A stretch of DNA of 64,000 bases from Quillaja saponaria. Taxonomy: Eukaryota > Streptophyta > Magnoliopsida > Fabales > Quillajaceae. The stretch lies in the NCBI GenBank assembly GCA_029379385.1, contig CM055608.1:27464350-27528349 (forward strand), written 5' to 3'. The notes under the pieces were generated by a model. That model made no database searches. It was not told where the DNA came from and saw nothing but the letters and a program-made list of their open reading frames with translations. This document shows positions 22,032 through 33,526 of the stretch, in pieces. Each line of letters starts with the position of its first letter. The stretch's first letter is position 1. A program made the translations under genes and the position numbers.

Positions 22032-25000
22032 ATGAGAGAATTTGTCATCCTTGGCTCCTCCATTGTTACACCTCCAGGTCCCTCTAGTCCTTCACAGCAC
22101 CGCCATAATAACTACATCAAGCACTACAAACCCTCAAAGCTGTCTCTTATTAGAATCACCTCCACCTTCCTCTTCCCCTTATTCCGTTCTCTCTACCCTC
22201 CCGTGGAACATTTCTAATTCCCACAAAATCCATATCAAGCATTATGCTGACATCGCCTCGAAGCTTGCAGAAGATGGGAAGCTTCAAGATTTTTCAACGG
22301 TTGTGGAGAGTGTGATTACTTCCGGGGTGGATGCAACGCAGTTTTTTTCTGCTATGAATGTTGAGCTCGTGAGGAAGGGGATATTAGTGGGTCTTCGAGA
22401 AGGGAAGGTTTGGACTGTGGTTGGCGTCTTGAAGAAAGTTCAGAAGCTTGGGTTCTCTTCACCCACTCTATTTGATGGGTCTGCTATGGAATTGCTGGGA
22501 AGAGAGTGTCGCCCGCTTGTGAAGAGCGGGAAGGTCCAGGAAGCTGTCGATTTGATGGAGATTCTCGCAGGTATTCCTCCAAATTTTAGATAATATAGCT
22601 CCATCCGTTCTTTATGGTGGGAGATGAGAGGGAGTATATTATACCTCACGTCACAGTATTGATCAAATTCCCCCCCCCTTTTTTTTTTTTACCAGAATTA
22701 CAAAAGATGAGCATAAGAACTTTTAAAGATTTGTCTATGGGCAGGTGCACTGTTTTCATCAGAGTTTTCTCCTTCATTCTTTAATTTGGCAGCTTTATTG
22801 AGAATGTACTTATTATAGGGATGCTGGCTATTTCTGATTTTTAATGTAAGTGTTCTTATTAGGAATGCTTTCCAAGTATTGGCAAAAATAATTTCCAAAT
22901 GGTTAAGTAAAATTATTGCTAGTTAATTAGGCCTTACAAACAGAAAATAAATAAAATTCGAGATATTTGAGTGGTTAATTCTTGTAAAACTCAGAAGTAT
23001 ACCTACTTGACATAATTTGAGGCTCCTTATTATGGTCGTAAATAACATATGAATTTCTTCATTCAGGTTTCCAGTTATCAATCAGACATTTAGTCAAGCC
23101 ATCTGACGTAATAAAACATTGCGTTCATAATCGTAACCCAAATTTAGCTGTGAGGTATGATTTAATTAGCTAATAGAGAGTTCAAGTATTACTTTTCATT
23201 TCCTAAGCTAATGATGGCTTGATTTTGTGTTAACTTCCTTTACTACTCAATGCTTCCTTATTAGGTTTTGGTAATTTTTTTTTTTTCTCTTTTTGTTTCA
23301 TTCTGTCGATCTCACATTTTTCTGAGTTATTGCTTCCCCTGTCACTGATACACATTACTTCACTGTTGTAGCCAATATCTGAAAATATCACATCTTGCAG
23401 ATATGCATCTCTTCTTCCAGAAGCAGATATATTATTCTCGACTATTATACATGAATTTGGGAGGAGGAGGGACTTAGTTTCTGCTTTAAAAGCCTATGAA
23501 GCATCCAAGAAAAACCTAAATGGTCCTAATATGTATGTTTACCGCACAATAATTGATGCCTGTGGTCTCTGTGGTGATTACGTGCAATCAAGGTACATAT
23601 ATGAGGTACTTTCTTTAAGCCCTTTACAAAGTTCTACTGTAACTTGTTTGTGAATAATTTTCTTTGTTCTTGCCCCTTTAAGGACAATTTAAGTGTACCA
23701 CTCTATGGCTATAGATGTAGTTCTTATATTGTTGGTGCTAGTTTCAGTATTGTCAAATTTTTAGCCACCCTTTGGATTTGACTTTCTTCAGCATGAGTGC
23801 AGGATTTACTCAATCAGAAGATCACCCCAAATATATACGTTGTCAACAGTCTCATGAATGTGAACGCCCATGATCTTAGCTACATATTAAATGTATACAA
23901 GAATATGCAAGTAAACTCTCTCACCCTCTCTCTCTCTCTCTCACACACACACAACATGCTTCGTCTTCATACATGGTTTAGAATGTTTTTCTTTTCATAA
24001 TAAAAAACTCCCATGGAGATGTACACTTCATCACAGTAGCATTCTTAAATATTTAAATATTTTTCATGACAATCTAACCTGTTGATTTAAAAATTTTCTC
24101 ACCTATTTTTTTTATAAAAAAAAGCTGTATACAGATAAGTCCAGAAACTTGTTCTGTTGCATACTTGCCATACTCGAAAAAAGTTTCTTTGCTATCTTTG
24201 ATCAATTATGAAATTTTAACTGAATTTTTCTATATATTCAGATGCTTGGTGTTAGGGCAGACATGGCATCTTATAATATCCTGTTGAAGGCATGTTGTCT
24301 TGCTGGAAAAGTTGACTTGGCTCAAAACATTTATAAGGAAGTTAAGGATTTGGAATCAGCTGGAGTACTGAAGTTGGATGTCTTCACCTACAGCACAATT
24401 GTAAAGGTATATCTCTTCATACGAACAAAAACATCATGAATTCATGATCTCATTTAATTTTGCATGGTGCAAGTCAAGAAGCAATGCACGACAAGAGAAC
24501 TGCTTGTCCTAGTATTTGGCATCTTATGTCTACGAATCAAATTTCAGGTCTTTGCGGATGCAAAGTTGTCGCAAATGGCCTTAAAAATCAAACAAGATAT
24601 GCTGTCAGCTGGTGTTTCTCCTAATACTATTGCGTGGTCCTCGTTAATCAATGCCTGTGCCAATGCAGGACAAGTAGAGCAGGCTATTCTACTATTTGAT
24701 GAAATGCTTTTGGCTGGTTGTAAACCTAATACACAGTGCTTCAACATCATTTTACATGCTTGTGTTGAAGCTTGTCAGTATGACAGGGCTTTTCGTCTAT
24801 TCCAATCTTGGACAGGAAGTAAGCATTGGGATTCCTTTGATGGTGATCATATTAGCAGCACATATAGCAATTTGGGGGATGGAAATGGGAATCGAATACC
24901 TACTGTACCAAATGGCAAGTCTAATGCACATATTTCGAATTTTGCTGAGAGATTCCCCTTTATGCCAACAACTGCAACATATAATATCTTAATAAAGGCC

Positions 25001-28000
25001 TGTGGTACTGATTACTACCATGCAAAAGCTTTGATTGAGGAGATGAAAATAGTGGGCCTTTCCCCTAACCATATAAGCTGGTCAATTTTGATTGATATAT
25101 ATGGAGCCTCTGGCAATGTAGAAGGGGCTTTAGAGGTAAGATATAGATTAAACTTGGTGTACGTCATCTTTGTATTTCCCTTTGGCATAATTTGTGAAGT
25201 TTTATTTAGTCAAGCATGTAGAATTACAGTTGATGCAGGTTGATTAAGATTGGATACAAATTGGTCTTTCTCATGCTGACAAACACCACTACATGAAACT
25301 AAATGTAGGGAACAGAGACAAGGGACTTATCTATGTCTGACCTTTATACTAACGTGTTATATGTTTTTGCTTGAGTATAAATTAATGTAGTCTGGTAGAT
25401 CATATGGCTGGCTAAAAAATCCTTTCCAAAGAGTGAAATGGAGAAATCTTTAATTGAGTGATGTCATATGGCCAAAATATGGCTGATTAGTGGCATTGCT
25501 TTGGGCAAGTAATGTTCTTACTGCTTGTTTTATGATTACTTTAAAAAAAGAAAAGAAAATTAATTAGGAATTAGTGTTTTACCTGAGCTTATGTATTTTT
25601 TTGTCATGATTTGAACATTAAATCGATGGTGTTTAATATTATTTTTCAAAATATAAACAAGTTCCAATAGAACCATAGTTCATCTGTCAACTATTCAATT
25701 ACTTCATCATAATGCTAAAAAAACATTATTTTCTTTCACTAATATGATGCCTGGAAATGTCTTGAAAAGAATAAAAAAACCGAAGTTAGAATTATATGAA
25801 AAGAGTTGCCTTTTGATTATTTCAGTTTTCTGGGAACCAATGCAATTCTAATAGATGAGACAAAGAAATAAAATTAGAATGCGTACATTACATGTATCCT
25901 TTCGGGTTAAGTTTATTGTAGCCATGTGAAGTGGGGGTGAATGGAATCAATGAATATAGGAACGAGGGTTATAGTTTTGCACAATAATGGCACTTCGTAG
26001 TTATGTTGTCTGCTTGTAGTTGCAATCTTGATGCTGATTTTATGCATATTGTCTTTGCTTTCTTCATGCATATTTTCTTTAGTTTTGCTGATAATAACTA
26101 TTACTGATAAATCATTGTCTGCCTGGTTTTTATTATGCTGCAAAATACACTTGCACTTTTTGTGATTCTGGGTGCTTCCCTATCCTAATTTAATTTTCAG
26201 AATGCGATTAGTTCTGAGATGACATGCCTTTCTTGCAGTGCAGATTCTGAGAACTATGCGTGATTCTGGAATCAAACCTGATGTTATTGCATATACAACA
26301 GCCATCAAGGTTCATAACTTTCTTGTCAAAATAAGTTCAGTTATTCTAAGAAGGCTATCCCAACATGTACACCTAAAAAGGAGCTTTTGCATCTTCAGAT
26401 TAGTTGGCACAAGATTTTTATGAACTATGCCTTTTGGTTCATAGGTTTGCGTGGAAAGTAAGAATTTGAAGCAGGCATTTTCCTTGTATGAAGAAATGAA
26501 GGCATATGAGATACATCCAAATTTGGTGAGTCCTAACAGCTGTATCCACTCTATTATTTACATGCAATGGTCAATTTAGATCGCTACAATAAATTAAGTC
26601 AATGCCATTGGATCAGGCTACACTAAGATGTCACAAACTATGATATCTACTCATTTAAGGAGAGTGAATTACCATTTAGCAATAAAGAGAAAAAAAATTC
26701 AATTAAGGAGATTCAGTCAATTGCTTGAGCAACTTTTTGTTCCTTGTCCATCAGGGAAGTTTTAGGCTTGTATCTGCAAAACATTGCAAATAAAATTATA
26801 TCTGAATCAAAGGAAAATAGAGTTCTTAGTGTGTTGATGTCATTAATTGCTTCTGCAGGTCACATATAATACACTTCTAAGAGCTCGTAACAGATATGGT
26901 TCTCTACATGAAGTTCAACAATGTTTGGCTATTTATCAGGACATGCGGAAAGCTGGGTAAGTAATCATGGATAAGTTATGGCAATTACTTTTAGTGGCTG
27001 GAAAATTATGACAATGATTTTGGCATACACTAATTATCTTGAACAAATTGATCCTGTCTCTCAATATTTTTTATGGTGAACCAGATATCTCTAGCTTTTC
27101 TGCACTATGAGCACTTGGGGACTGTTTTCAAAGTAGAGTAACTTACTGTAGATTTTGTGGATGCGACTTATGTACTTCATCTACAGATATTATCAATTTT
27201 TCTTCCCTGCAATGATTACTGTACTACAGATTCTGTGAATGCGACATATGTACTTCATCTAAAGATATCTATTAGTCTACCTTGCAATGGTTATCAACTT
27301 ATCGTCAACATAAGTTACCAATCTTCCCTGCTACGATCAATTGACGAGTTTATTTATATTTCTTCCAGATGAATGGATTACTTGATATATCAAATTAGAA
27401 GTGAGTAGCACAGTCAACTATATTGCATGAGACAATTTCATTGGCTCTATGCTAGCTGTAAGCTATGATGATCTGTGGCAACCCTGTGCATGCTTGCTTG
27501 ATGCTGTTAAATGTCATGCCCGCTTCTGTAGGAGTCTATTCAAAAGCTGTGTGTTGTAGTTTAAAATTATTTATCTGTTTAAGAGAATATCATATGGAGT
27601 AGAAACTGTTGTAGATAGTACTGTATAGTGTAATATTACTTTACATACTGGGTTAAATGCTTATAAGCCGTCGTTCTTTGATTTATGCATAATTACACGT
27701 ATGTCTTTGCTAATAAATTCAGAAATTCTCTTATATAGTGTGGAAAGGACCTAGGGTTGTCTCTTTGTTCTGGGGGACAACAAGCGATACTTTTACTCTT
27801 TTCTCATTAATGTTAGTCAATATGCTAATCAGCATCTATGTTACAGGTACAAGCCCAACGACTATTATCTCCATGAACTGATTGAGGAGTGGTGTGAAGG
27901 AGTAATACAAAATAGCAATCAGAACCAAGAAGAGTTCATTTCCTGCAATAATCTGAATTAGGGAGACCCCATAGTCTACTTCTTGAAAAAGTTGCAGTAC

Positions 28001-28815
28001 ACCTGCAAAAGAATGCAGACAGCCTGGCCATTGACCTTCAGGGGCTGACAAAGGTACATAGCAGTTGGGTAGTTATTGTTATTGCCATATCTTCTAGGTG
28101 CTAGTTAAGATATTATAGTATAGGAGAGCATTCTACAGGGTTCATTTTTTTACTTGATATTGGTAGGCATCTTAATTGTGTTTTTTTTCTTTTTCTTTTG
28201 CTCTATGTTGTTTTCATCCACAGGTTGAAGCCCGTATAGTTGTTCTTGCGGTTCTGAGAATGACCAAAGAGAACTATGCTCTAGGTATGAATTGAACATT
28301 TTAGATGCCAAAAAAAATACTCATTTGACATGCCACTTTTATCCAAGTAACCATTCATGTTCATACGAACCTAAATAGAAAACCTGGGCAAGAAGGAAAC
28401 TAAATCTGTCAGTTAAAGCATTTGACAATAAAATGTTATGGTTCCAGGACATTCAGTGAAGGACGACATGTTGATCATCATAGGAGCTAGTAAAGCAGAT
28501 GCAAACCCACTCAGACACATGTCCGGGGTAAAAGATGCAATAACAAAACTTCTGCAGGATGAAATAGGGCTCCAAGTTATTGCAGCCAGAACCAGATTTC
28601 CACTTAATGACACAAAAGGTTTGAAGAGTCCAATTGATTCAGATCCAAATTTCGAAGCTATAATGGGAAGGAATGAGTTGCCCATGATGATGGGACGTCA
28701 CACTCGGAGGCCTGTAGTTCTTCAAAGGCTGAAGGTCACCAAGAAATCATTGCATTATTGGTTGCAGAGAAAAGAACGTGCCAACAGAATTTTGCTCGGT
28801 AATATGACAGTATAA
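22032..28815 (+). CDS. P-class PPR protein, At5g02830-like, organelle-targeted
   Basis: Twelve exons: 22032-22570, 23067-23154, 23401-23605, 23803-23910, 24242-24406, 24548-25135, 26244-26309, 26445-26525, 26859-26956, 27847-28053, 28224-28284 and 28448-28815. The product would be about 857 aa, close to At5g02830. About ten 35-residue PPR motifs run from exon 3 (NMYVYRTIIDACGLCGD) to exon 10 (GYKPNDYYLHELIEEW). PPR proteins bind organelle RNA, and the Ser/Pro-rich N terminus suggests a chloroplast transit peptide. The C terminus (IDLQGLTKVEARIVVLAVLR, MLIIIGA) looks like a degenerate SMR domain. Two frame breaks: the ATG frame at 22032 (MREFVILGSS) stops at 22217 whereas the conserved protein (HYADIASKLAEDG) is one base over; and in exon 10 the frame meets TAG at 27959-27961 while conserved GRPHSLLLEKV continues in another frame, as if one base were missing near 27953. 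Every other exon keeps phase, so I favour indels over decay. Confidence 0.88.
23926..23954. repeat. compound (CT)n(CA)n microsatellite
   Basis: CT repeats pass directly into CA repeats just after the exon 4 donor of the PPR gene. This is an ordinary intronic microsatellite. Confidence 0.85.
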
Positions 28816-29279
28816 ATTGATAGATGTGCTAATCTTCTTTCTTTTTCACTTGTATATATTGCTTAGGCAAATGAGTCACTGTATATGAAATACCAGCCTA
28901 AGTTACACTAACAACTAAAATGATTTCAAGAGTTATGGAATAAAAGGCAGCTCCTTTTTTCATTCATTTGATCGTTTCACTGTCTTCTTCTGGTGCAACT
29001 ACCTTATATTGTAAATAAACTGAAATCATCAAAACGAAGAAAAAAAAAAATATTGGAATAAAGAACATTTTATAGTTCCAAACTTACAAAAGCTAAAACT
29101 TGCATTCAATCTATAACTGAAATTCTTACAGCATCCTTACACTTATATCTATAGTTTTCTTCGTTTTGAGCGAAAACACTTGTGTAATTAGCCTCAATCA
29201 TTTCAGTTGTTCCAAAAGTGAACAATTCATACATTAATTATCGTAGATTCATAGTGCCTCTTGCTCAAGTGACATCAAC

Positions 29280-30539
29280 TCATAGCCAATCCTTCTCCTG
29301 CAACTTCAGCGGCAAGTAAACCTCGGTCAGGTACTGGAACCCAAATGAGCTCAAAGCCTGAATTTCTGCCTTCTGCTTTGTTTTCACCATCAAAGTCAGT
29401 TCCTCAACCCAACCTGGATTTTTCTTCACAAAATCCTCCTCCAACATGTCCTTTCCAGTCTTAATATCCTGCTCTGTCATTGGCAACCTGCACTGCTCGG
29501 GTATCTTATACTTGTCCAAATCACTCGGCCTAATCCCCAACCATTTTATATCCGGGGTTGTCAAATTTGCACTATCATACGACATGTTCTTGGATCCACA
29601 TCCATAAACTGATAGTATCTTCAACCCATAAGGATCACTATCCACAAGAGCAAGCACAGGCAGCTTCAACTCCATCTTCATCTTCCTCAAGAACAACCTC
29701 GTGGCCACATCAGGCTGCCCCTTTGCCGTCACAATAATACATGGGAAACGATTGTAAAACCTATCCTCTGCTAGTCTCATATATGCCGCATCCTTCTCAA
29801 CCAAGAGTATAAACAAAGCATCACTCTGCATATCACCTACTCTATCAATATTCGGTGGAATCGCTTTTCCGCCCATACCCATTTTTGTGCAATCGATCAT
29901 ATCCCCATTATCACTGAAAATAAGCCGACCCACAACAACCCCTTTCTCGGCGGCAACGACATTCAGACTGGATCGAGTACAACCCAACATACAAGACACA
30001 TCATCAAGTACCGAATCGGACTGGGTCTGGTCCTGGAAGAGCTTAACATCAGTGTAGAAGAGGTCTCGCTTGGTGACATGGATGTTCTTGATGCATAATT
30101 GGTGAATTAGTTGGAGGACGCGGGTAGTGATGGTGGTCTTACGGACAGTAGAGATGTTGGCATAAGGGCGAACGGAAGTTTTGTCTTTGAGGACAATGCG
30201 GTCGAGCTCGGGAACGTAAAGTTGGTTGGCGGCAGAGCGAGAAGGAACATCGAAGGAAAAGCCATGACCGGAAAGGATCGAGGTGGCGATTTTGAGGACG
30301 AGAGATTCTATATTGAATTGTACTGACGAGAGGGATAGGTCACTGACTTCGCGGCATGCGGATGAGAGAGAAAGGTCTTGGAGAGTTAGGGTTTTGGAGG
30401 AGGAGGACGATGCAGAAGAGGAAGAGCTAAGATCTTTGACAGTTCTGAGGATAACAGAATCGGGTTTCAGGTCATTCTTGAAGGGTAGCTGTTTATCGTC
30501 GTCGTCGTCGATACGACGGCGTTTTTTCTTGTCCGCCAT
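29280..30539 (-). CDS. TOP6A: DNA topoisomerase VI subunit A (SPO11-3/RHL2/BIN5)
   Basis: This is an intronless 419-codon gene for the A subunit of plant topoisomerase VI, the type IIB enzyme that passes duplex DNA and is needed for endoreduplication and cell growth. The N terminus is basic (KKKRRR at 4-9, a likely nuclear signal) with a poly-Ser stretch at 38-48. The winged-helix part holds the catalytic tyrosine in KRDLFYTD (Y162). The Toprim domain follows, with the metal-binding Glu in LLVEKD (E248) and the acidic pair in LVDSDPYG (D300, D302). The C terminus is fully conserved to the stop. It converges tail-to-tail with the PPR gene, stops 464 bp apart, as the orthologs At5g02820 and At5g02830 are adjacent in Arabidopsis. 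The subunit B partner is not in the window. The frame is intact. Confidence 0.97.
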   Translation of the reverse strand: MADKKKRRRIDDDDDKQLPFKNDLKPDSVILRTVKDLSSSSSASSSSSKTLTLQDLSLSSACREVSDLSLSSVQFNIESLVLKIATSILSGHGFSFDVPSRSAANQLYVPELDRIVLKDKTSVRPYANISTVRKTTITTRVLQLIHQLCIKNIHVTKRDLFYTDVKLFQDQTQSDSVLDDVSCMLGCTRSSLNVVAAEKGVVVGRLIFSDNGDMIDCTKMGMGGKAIPPNIDRVGDMQSDALFILLVEKDAAYMRLAEDRFYNRFPCIIVTAKGQPDVATRLFLRKMKMELKLPVLALVDSDPYGLKILSVYGCGSKNMSYDSANLTTPDIKWLGIRPSDLDKYKIPEQCRLPMTEQDIKTGKDMLEEDFVKKNPGWVEELTLMVKTKQKAEIQALSSFGFQYLTEVYLPLKLQEKDWL

Positions 30540-30984
30540 TGGAGAAGAAGATAGAGAGGCAGATTCAATACCTGAGCTTCACAAGGGAGGCGGGAAATGA
30601 TATACTTCGGGAATTTTTCAGACCCGGTCCGGATCATTAACTTAATACGAAGAGAGGGTTTACTTTACATCTTCATTTGTTTTCGGGGTTAATGAGTGTC
30701 TTACTTAATTTTAGTAATATTTTATGAAATTATTAAAATTGAAATTAAACTAATAATTATTTCAAAAATTAAAAATAAAATAAATAAAAATAATGTTTGT
30801 AAAATAGTATAAATTTTTAAAATAAAATAAATAAGAAATAATATTTGTAAAATAGTATAAATTTTTAAAAAAATATGAAAGTATTGTGAGATTAATTCAT
30901 TGGATTATGTTGTCACTAATATGATTCTTTATTTCGAATTTTTACATTCAATTTTGGGGGTCAAACTATAATTGTTTTATACCT

Positions 30985-31540
30985 AAGTCTATTTGGGAGT
31001 TTGAGGGGAAAGGAAAGGAGAGTAAATGGGGAGAGAGAGAAAGAGAGAAGAGAAGAGTAAATGGAGAGAAAGGGGAGAGGAAAATAATGAAAAGTGAATA
31101 AAAATTGATATTTAACATTTATCTTATTTTTGAAGTTAAAAAATAAATAAAATTAAGCTAGAGGAGAGGAAAGAACAATGTATATTTTTTATTTGGGAGT
31201 TGAGGAGAAATGAGAGGAGAGAATAAAATATTAATATTTTTTTGATTTTGTTCTTAAAATGTTTTAATTAAGTATTAGTAGATATTTAATAAGAATGATA
31301 GGAATATATTTAGCACTACAATAAAATATTATAAATTACTTATATTTTCCTTTCAAATCCTCCAAATTTGAAGGAATTAAATATTTGAGATTTAGAAATA
31401 TTTTGAATAATACATATATCCTTCTATTTTCTCTCACTCAATTATAAAAAAAAACTCTCAAATAATAGAAAATGTATATTATCCTCTCATCTTCTTTCTT
31501 CTCACTCTATTTCCCTCCATCCAAATAAACCCTATAGGTA
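30985..31540. mobile_element. about 555-bp MITE-like element
   Basis: The left end begins GTCTATTTGGGAGTTTGAGGGG followed by a purine-rich AAGGAGAG tract. The right end, read inward, is AGGGTTTATTTGGATGGAGGGA followed by the same kind of purine tract. A second internal copy of TATTTGGGAGTTGAGGAG starts at about 31190. Such TTTGG plus purine-rich inverted ends are common in plant MITEs. The exact boundaries are uncertain. Confidence 0.5.
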
Positions 31541-33526
31541 GGGGAAAACAACGAGTTATATTTTTGTTAGTTGAGCTACCAACTTGTTGCAGTAACTTCT
31601 TTCATATTTTAAAATATTTTCATAACATATTCAATTATTGTAAAAATTGAGTATTAATCGTTTTATTATTAAAACTTATCACTATTTAATTTTCTTTTTT
31701 GTTTCTCGTGTAATTTTATGTGATTTTAATATGAAAAAGAATTATAAATGACATATTTTGCAGAGTCATAAATAAGAAAAAGATGGCCTTATTATACCCA
31801 AAAAAAAAAGAAGACAAAAGCTAAAACAAACTAAATTTAAGACTCAAAAGAGACAATAATACAGTGAAATAATTATAACATATTATTCTTGAAAGACTAC
31901 CTTAAGAAAATTATCAAACTAAGGTTTTTTTTTTGGTAAATGTTTAGTTTGCACAAAAATTTGACCTAACTGTCTCCCACCCACAAAATCCTCTCAAAAT
32001 ATTTTTATCTAGAGTTGTTGCCTCTTCCGTTTGGCATTATCTCTTTATCATCTTCTTCCTAATTCAAAATATCAATTTCAGATCTAATCATTTTTATTAC
32101 ATATCTAAAGGTTATGATACTATTATTCCCTTATATGATTATTTTCATGATAGATTTTAGAATTTTTTTTGTTTTATGTCATGCAATTTATTGTTTTTCA
32201 AAGTTTTGGTGAGGTTAAATCCATTTACCAATCTCTTTGATATGAAGTATCATACGAGTAATAATCTAATTTCGTCTAGCTACAGTACTTGTGGTGAACA
32301 TCTCGGTCAATAAATATAATTAATTATCGATTTATGGTGACTTTCATAACATGTATAAGAGTCGAGTTTATTTTTTAATTAAAATAAAAGAAGTTAAAAT
32401 TCATGTTGTATATAATAGATCCGATTAGTGTTTATCTATCTTTTGTTGCTAAGTATAGTTAAACTTTTTCATCAATGATAATCTATCATTTACTATAAAA
32501 GAAAATAAATATTATTTACCAAATTTATAAGATATATATATATAAATTAATAATAACGAAATTTCAATAGAAAACTCCATGAAAGCCACCTTCTTTAATT
32601 CAAGCATTCAAAACCCATAAAAAAAAAATTTAAAATTCTAAGATTGTTCTCAACATGAATTAATTCATGTGCCCATTATTAAATTTCAGGAAAATTAATG
32701 AATCACCTGAGAATTCTAGGGTATCCAACCAACTTGTTCATATTCCAATTTGATCATATCATATTGGATCAAATTTGTTAGGGTATGCTCTTATTAGATT
32801 CAACCAGAACTGTTATGTAGCTTTGATAAATTGTGGTGAACGATTTAAGTGATGTTAGAAAGAGAATGGGGTTGAGAGTTTTTGGCAATCGGAAACCATA
32901 AGTTAGGTGAAGCAATAATTGAAGAATGTTACTAGGCGATTGAGACGGTGGAGATAATTGTGGAAGGAATCAAAGAGAAAATTAAGATGTTAGACAAGTA
33001 GGGATGACAATTGACATGGGATGATAATTAAAATTTTTTATATATAATTTTATTATGCCACTTTTTAAATTTTTATTTATTCATTTATCATAAGCAATCA
33101 ACCTGTCCAACGTGAATTCTATTAGTCCACACACTTTCGACAGTATTACAATTGAAGAAAGTGAGGGTAAAGATGCAATTGGTATAATTATACTGCTAAT
33201 TTGACCCAATTGGTGTCTACCGAGACCCAACGGTAACAAAATAAAAAATAAAGTGAAATTCGAACTTAAACTAAAAGGGTCAAATATATAATTTAGCCAA
33301 AAGTATGTGTAATGTTTGCATTCAGAAAAAAAGTGAAACCGGAAAAAAAGACAGTTTGAAGTTTCACCAACAGTCTAGTCCACGGAGTAAGCCACGAAAG
33401 TTTCCAAATTAGGTTTAGAGGCTGATAGCCGAAAACCCGAATACCCGAATCAGCAATAAGAACAAGCTAACTTCGTTAAGTAACCACCTCTCCAATTTCA
33501 AATTTTCTCTCGCTCATACAACTCCA
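31541..33526. other. AT-rich intergenic and adenylate kinase promoter
   Basis: No gene is seen. The final 200 bp contain the probable leader of the adenylate kinase gene. Confidence 0.4.

Noticed and set aside
22042..22593. PPR start at 22042 giving MSSLAPPLL
   Set aside because: The codon at 22042 is TTG, not ATG. The only suitable ATG is at 22032 in another frame, so a frame break is the better explanation.
28413..28685. Minus-strand frame opposite the last PPR exon
   Set aside because: It is a shadow of the conserved PPR coding exon.
30283..30600. Plus-strand frame opposite TOP6A
   Set aside because: It is a shadow of the TOP6A N terminus, with composition driven by the Ser and Asp codons on the other strand.
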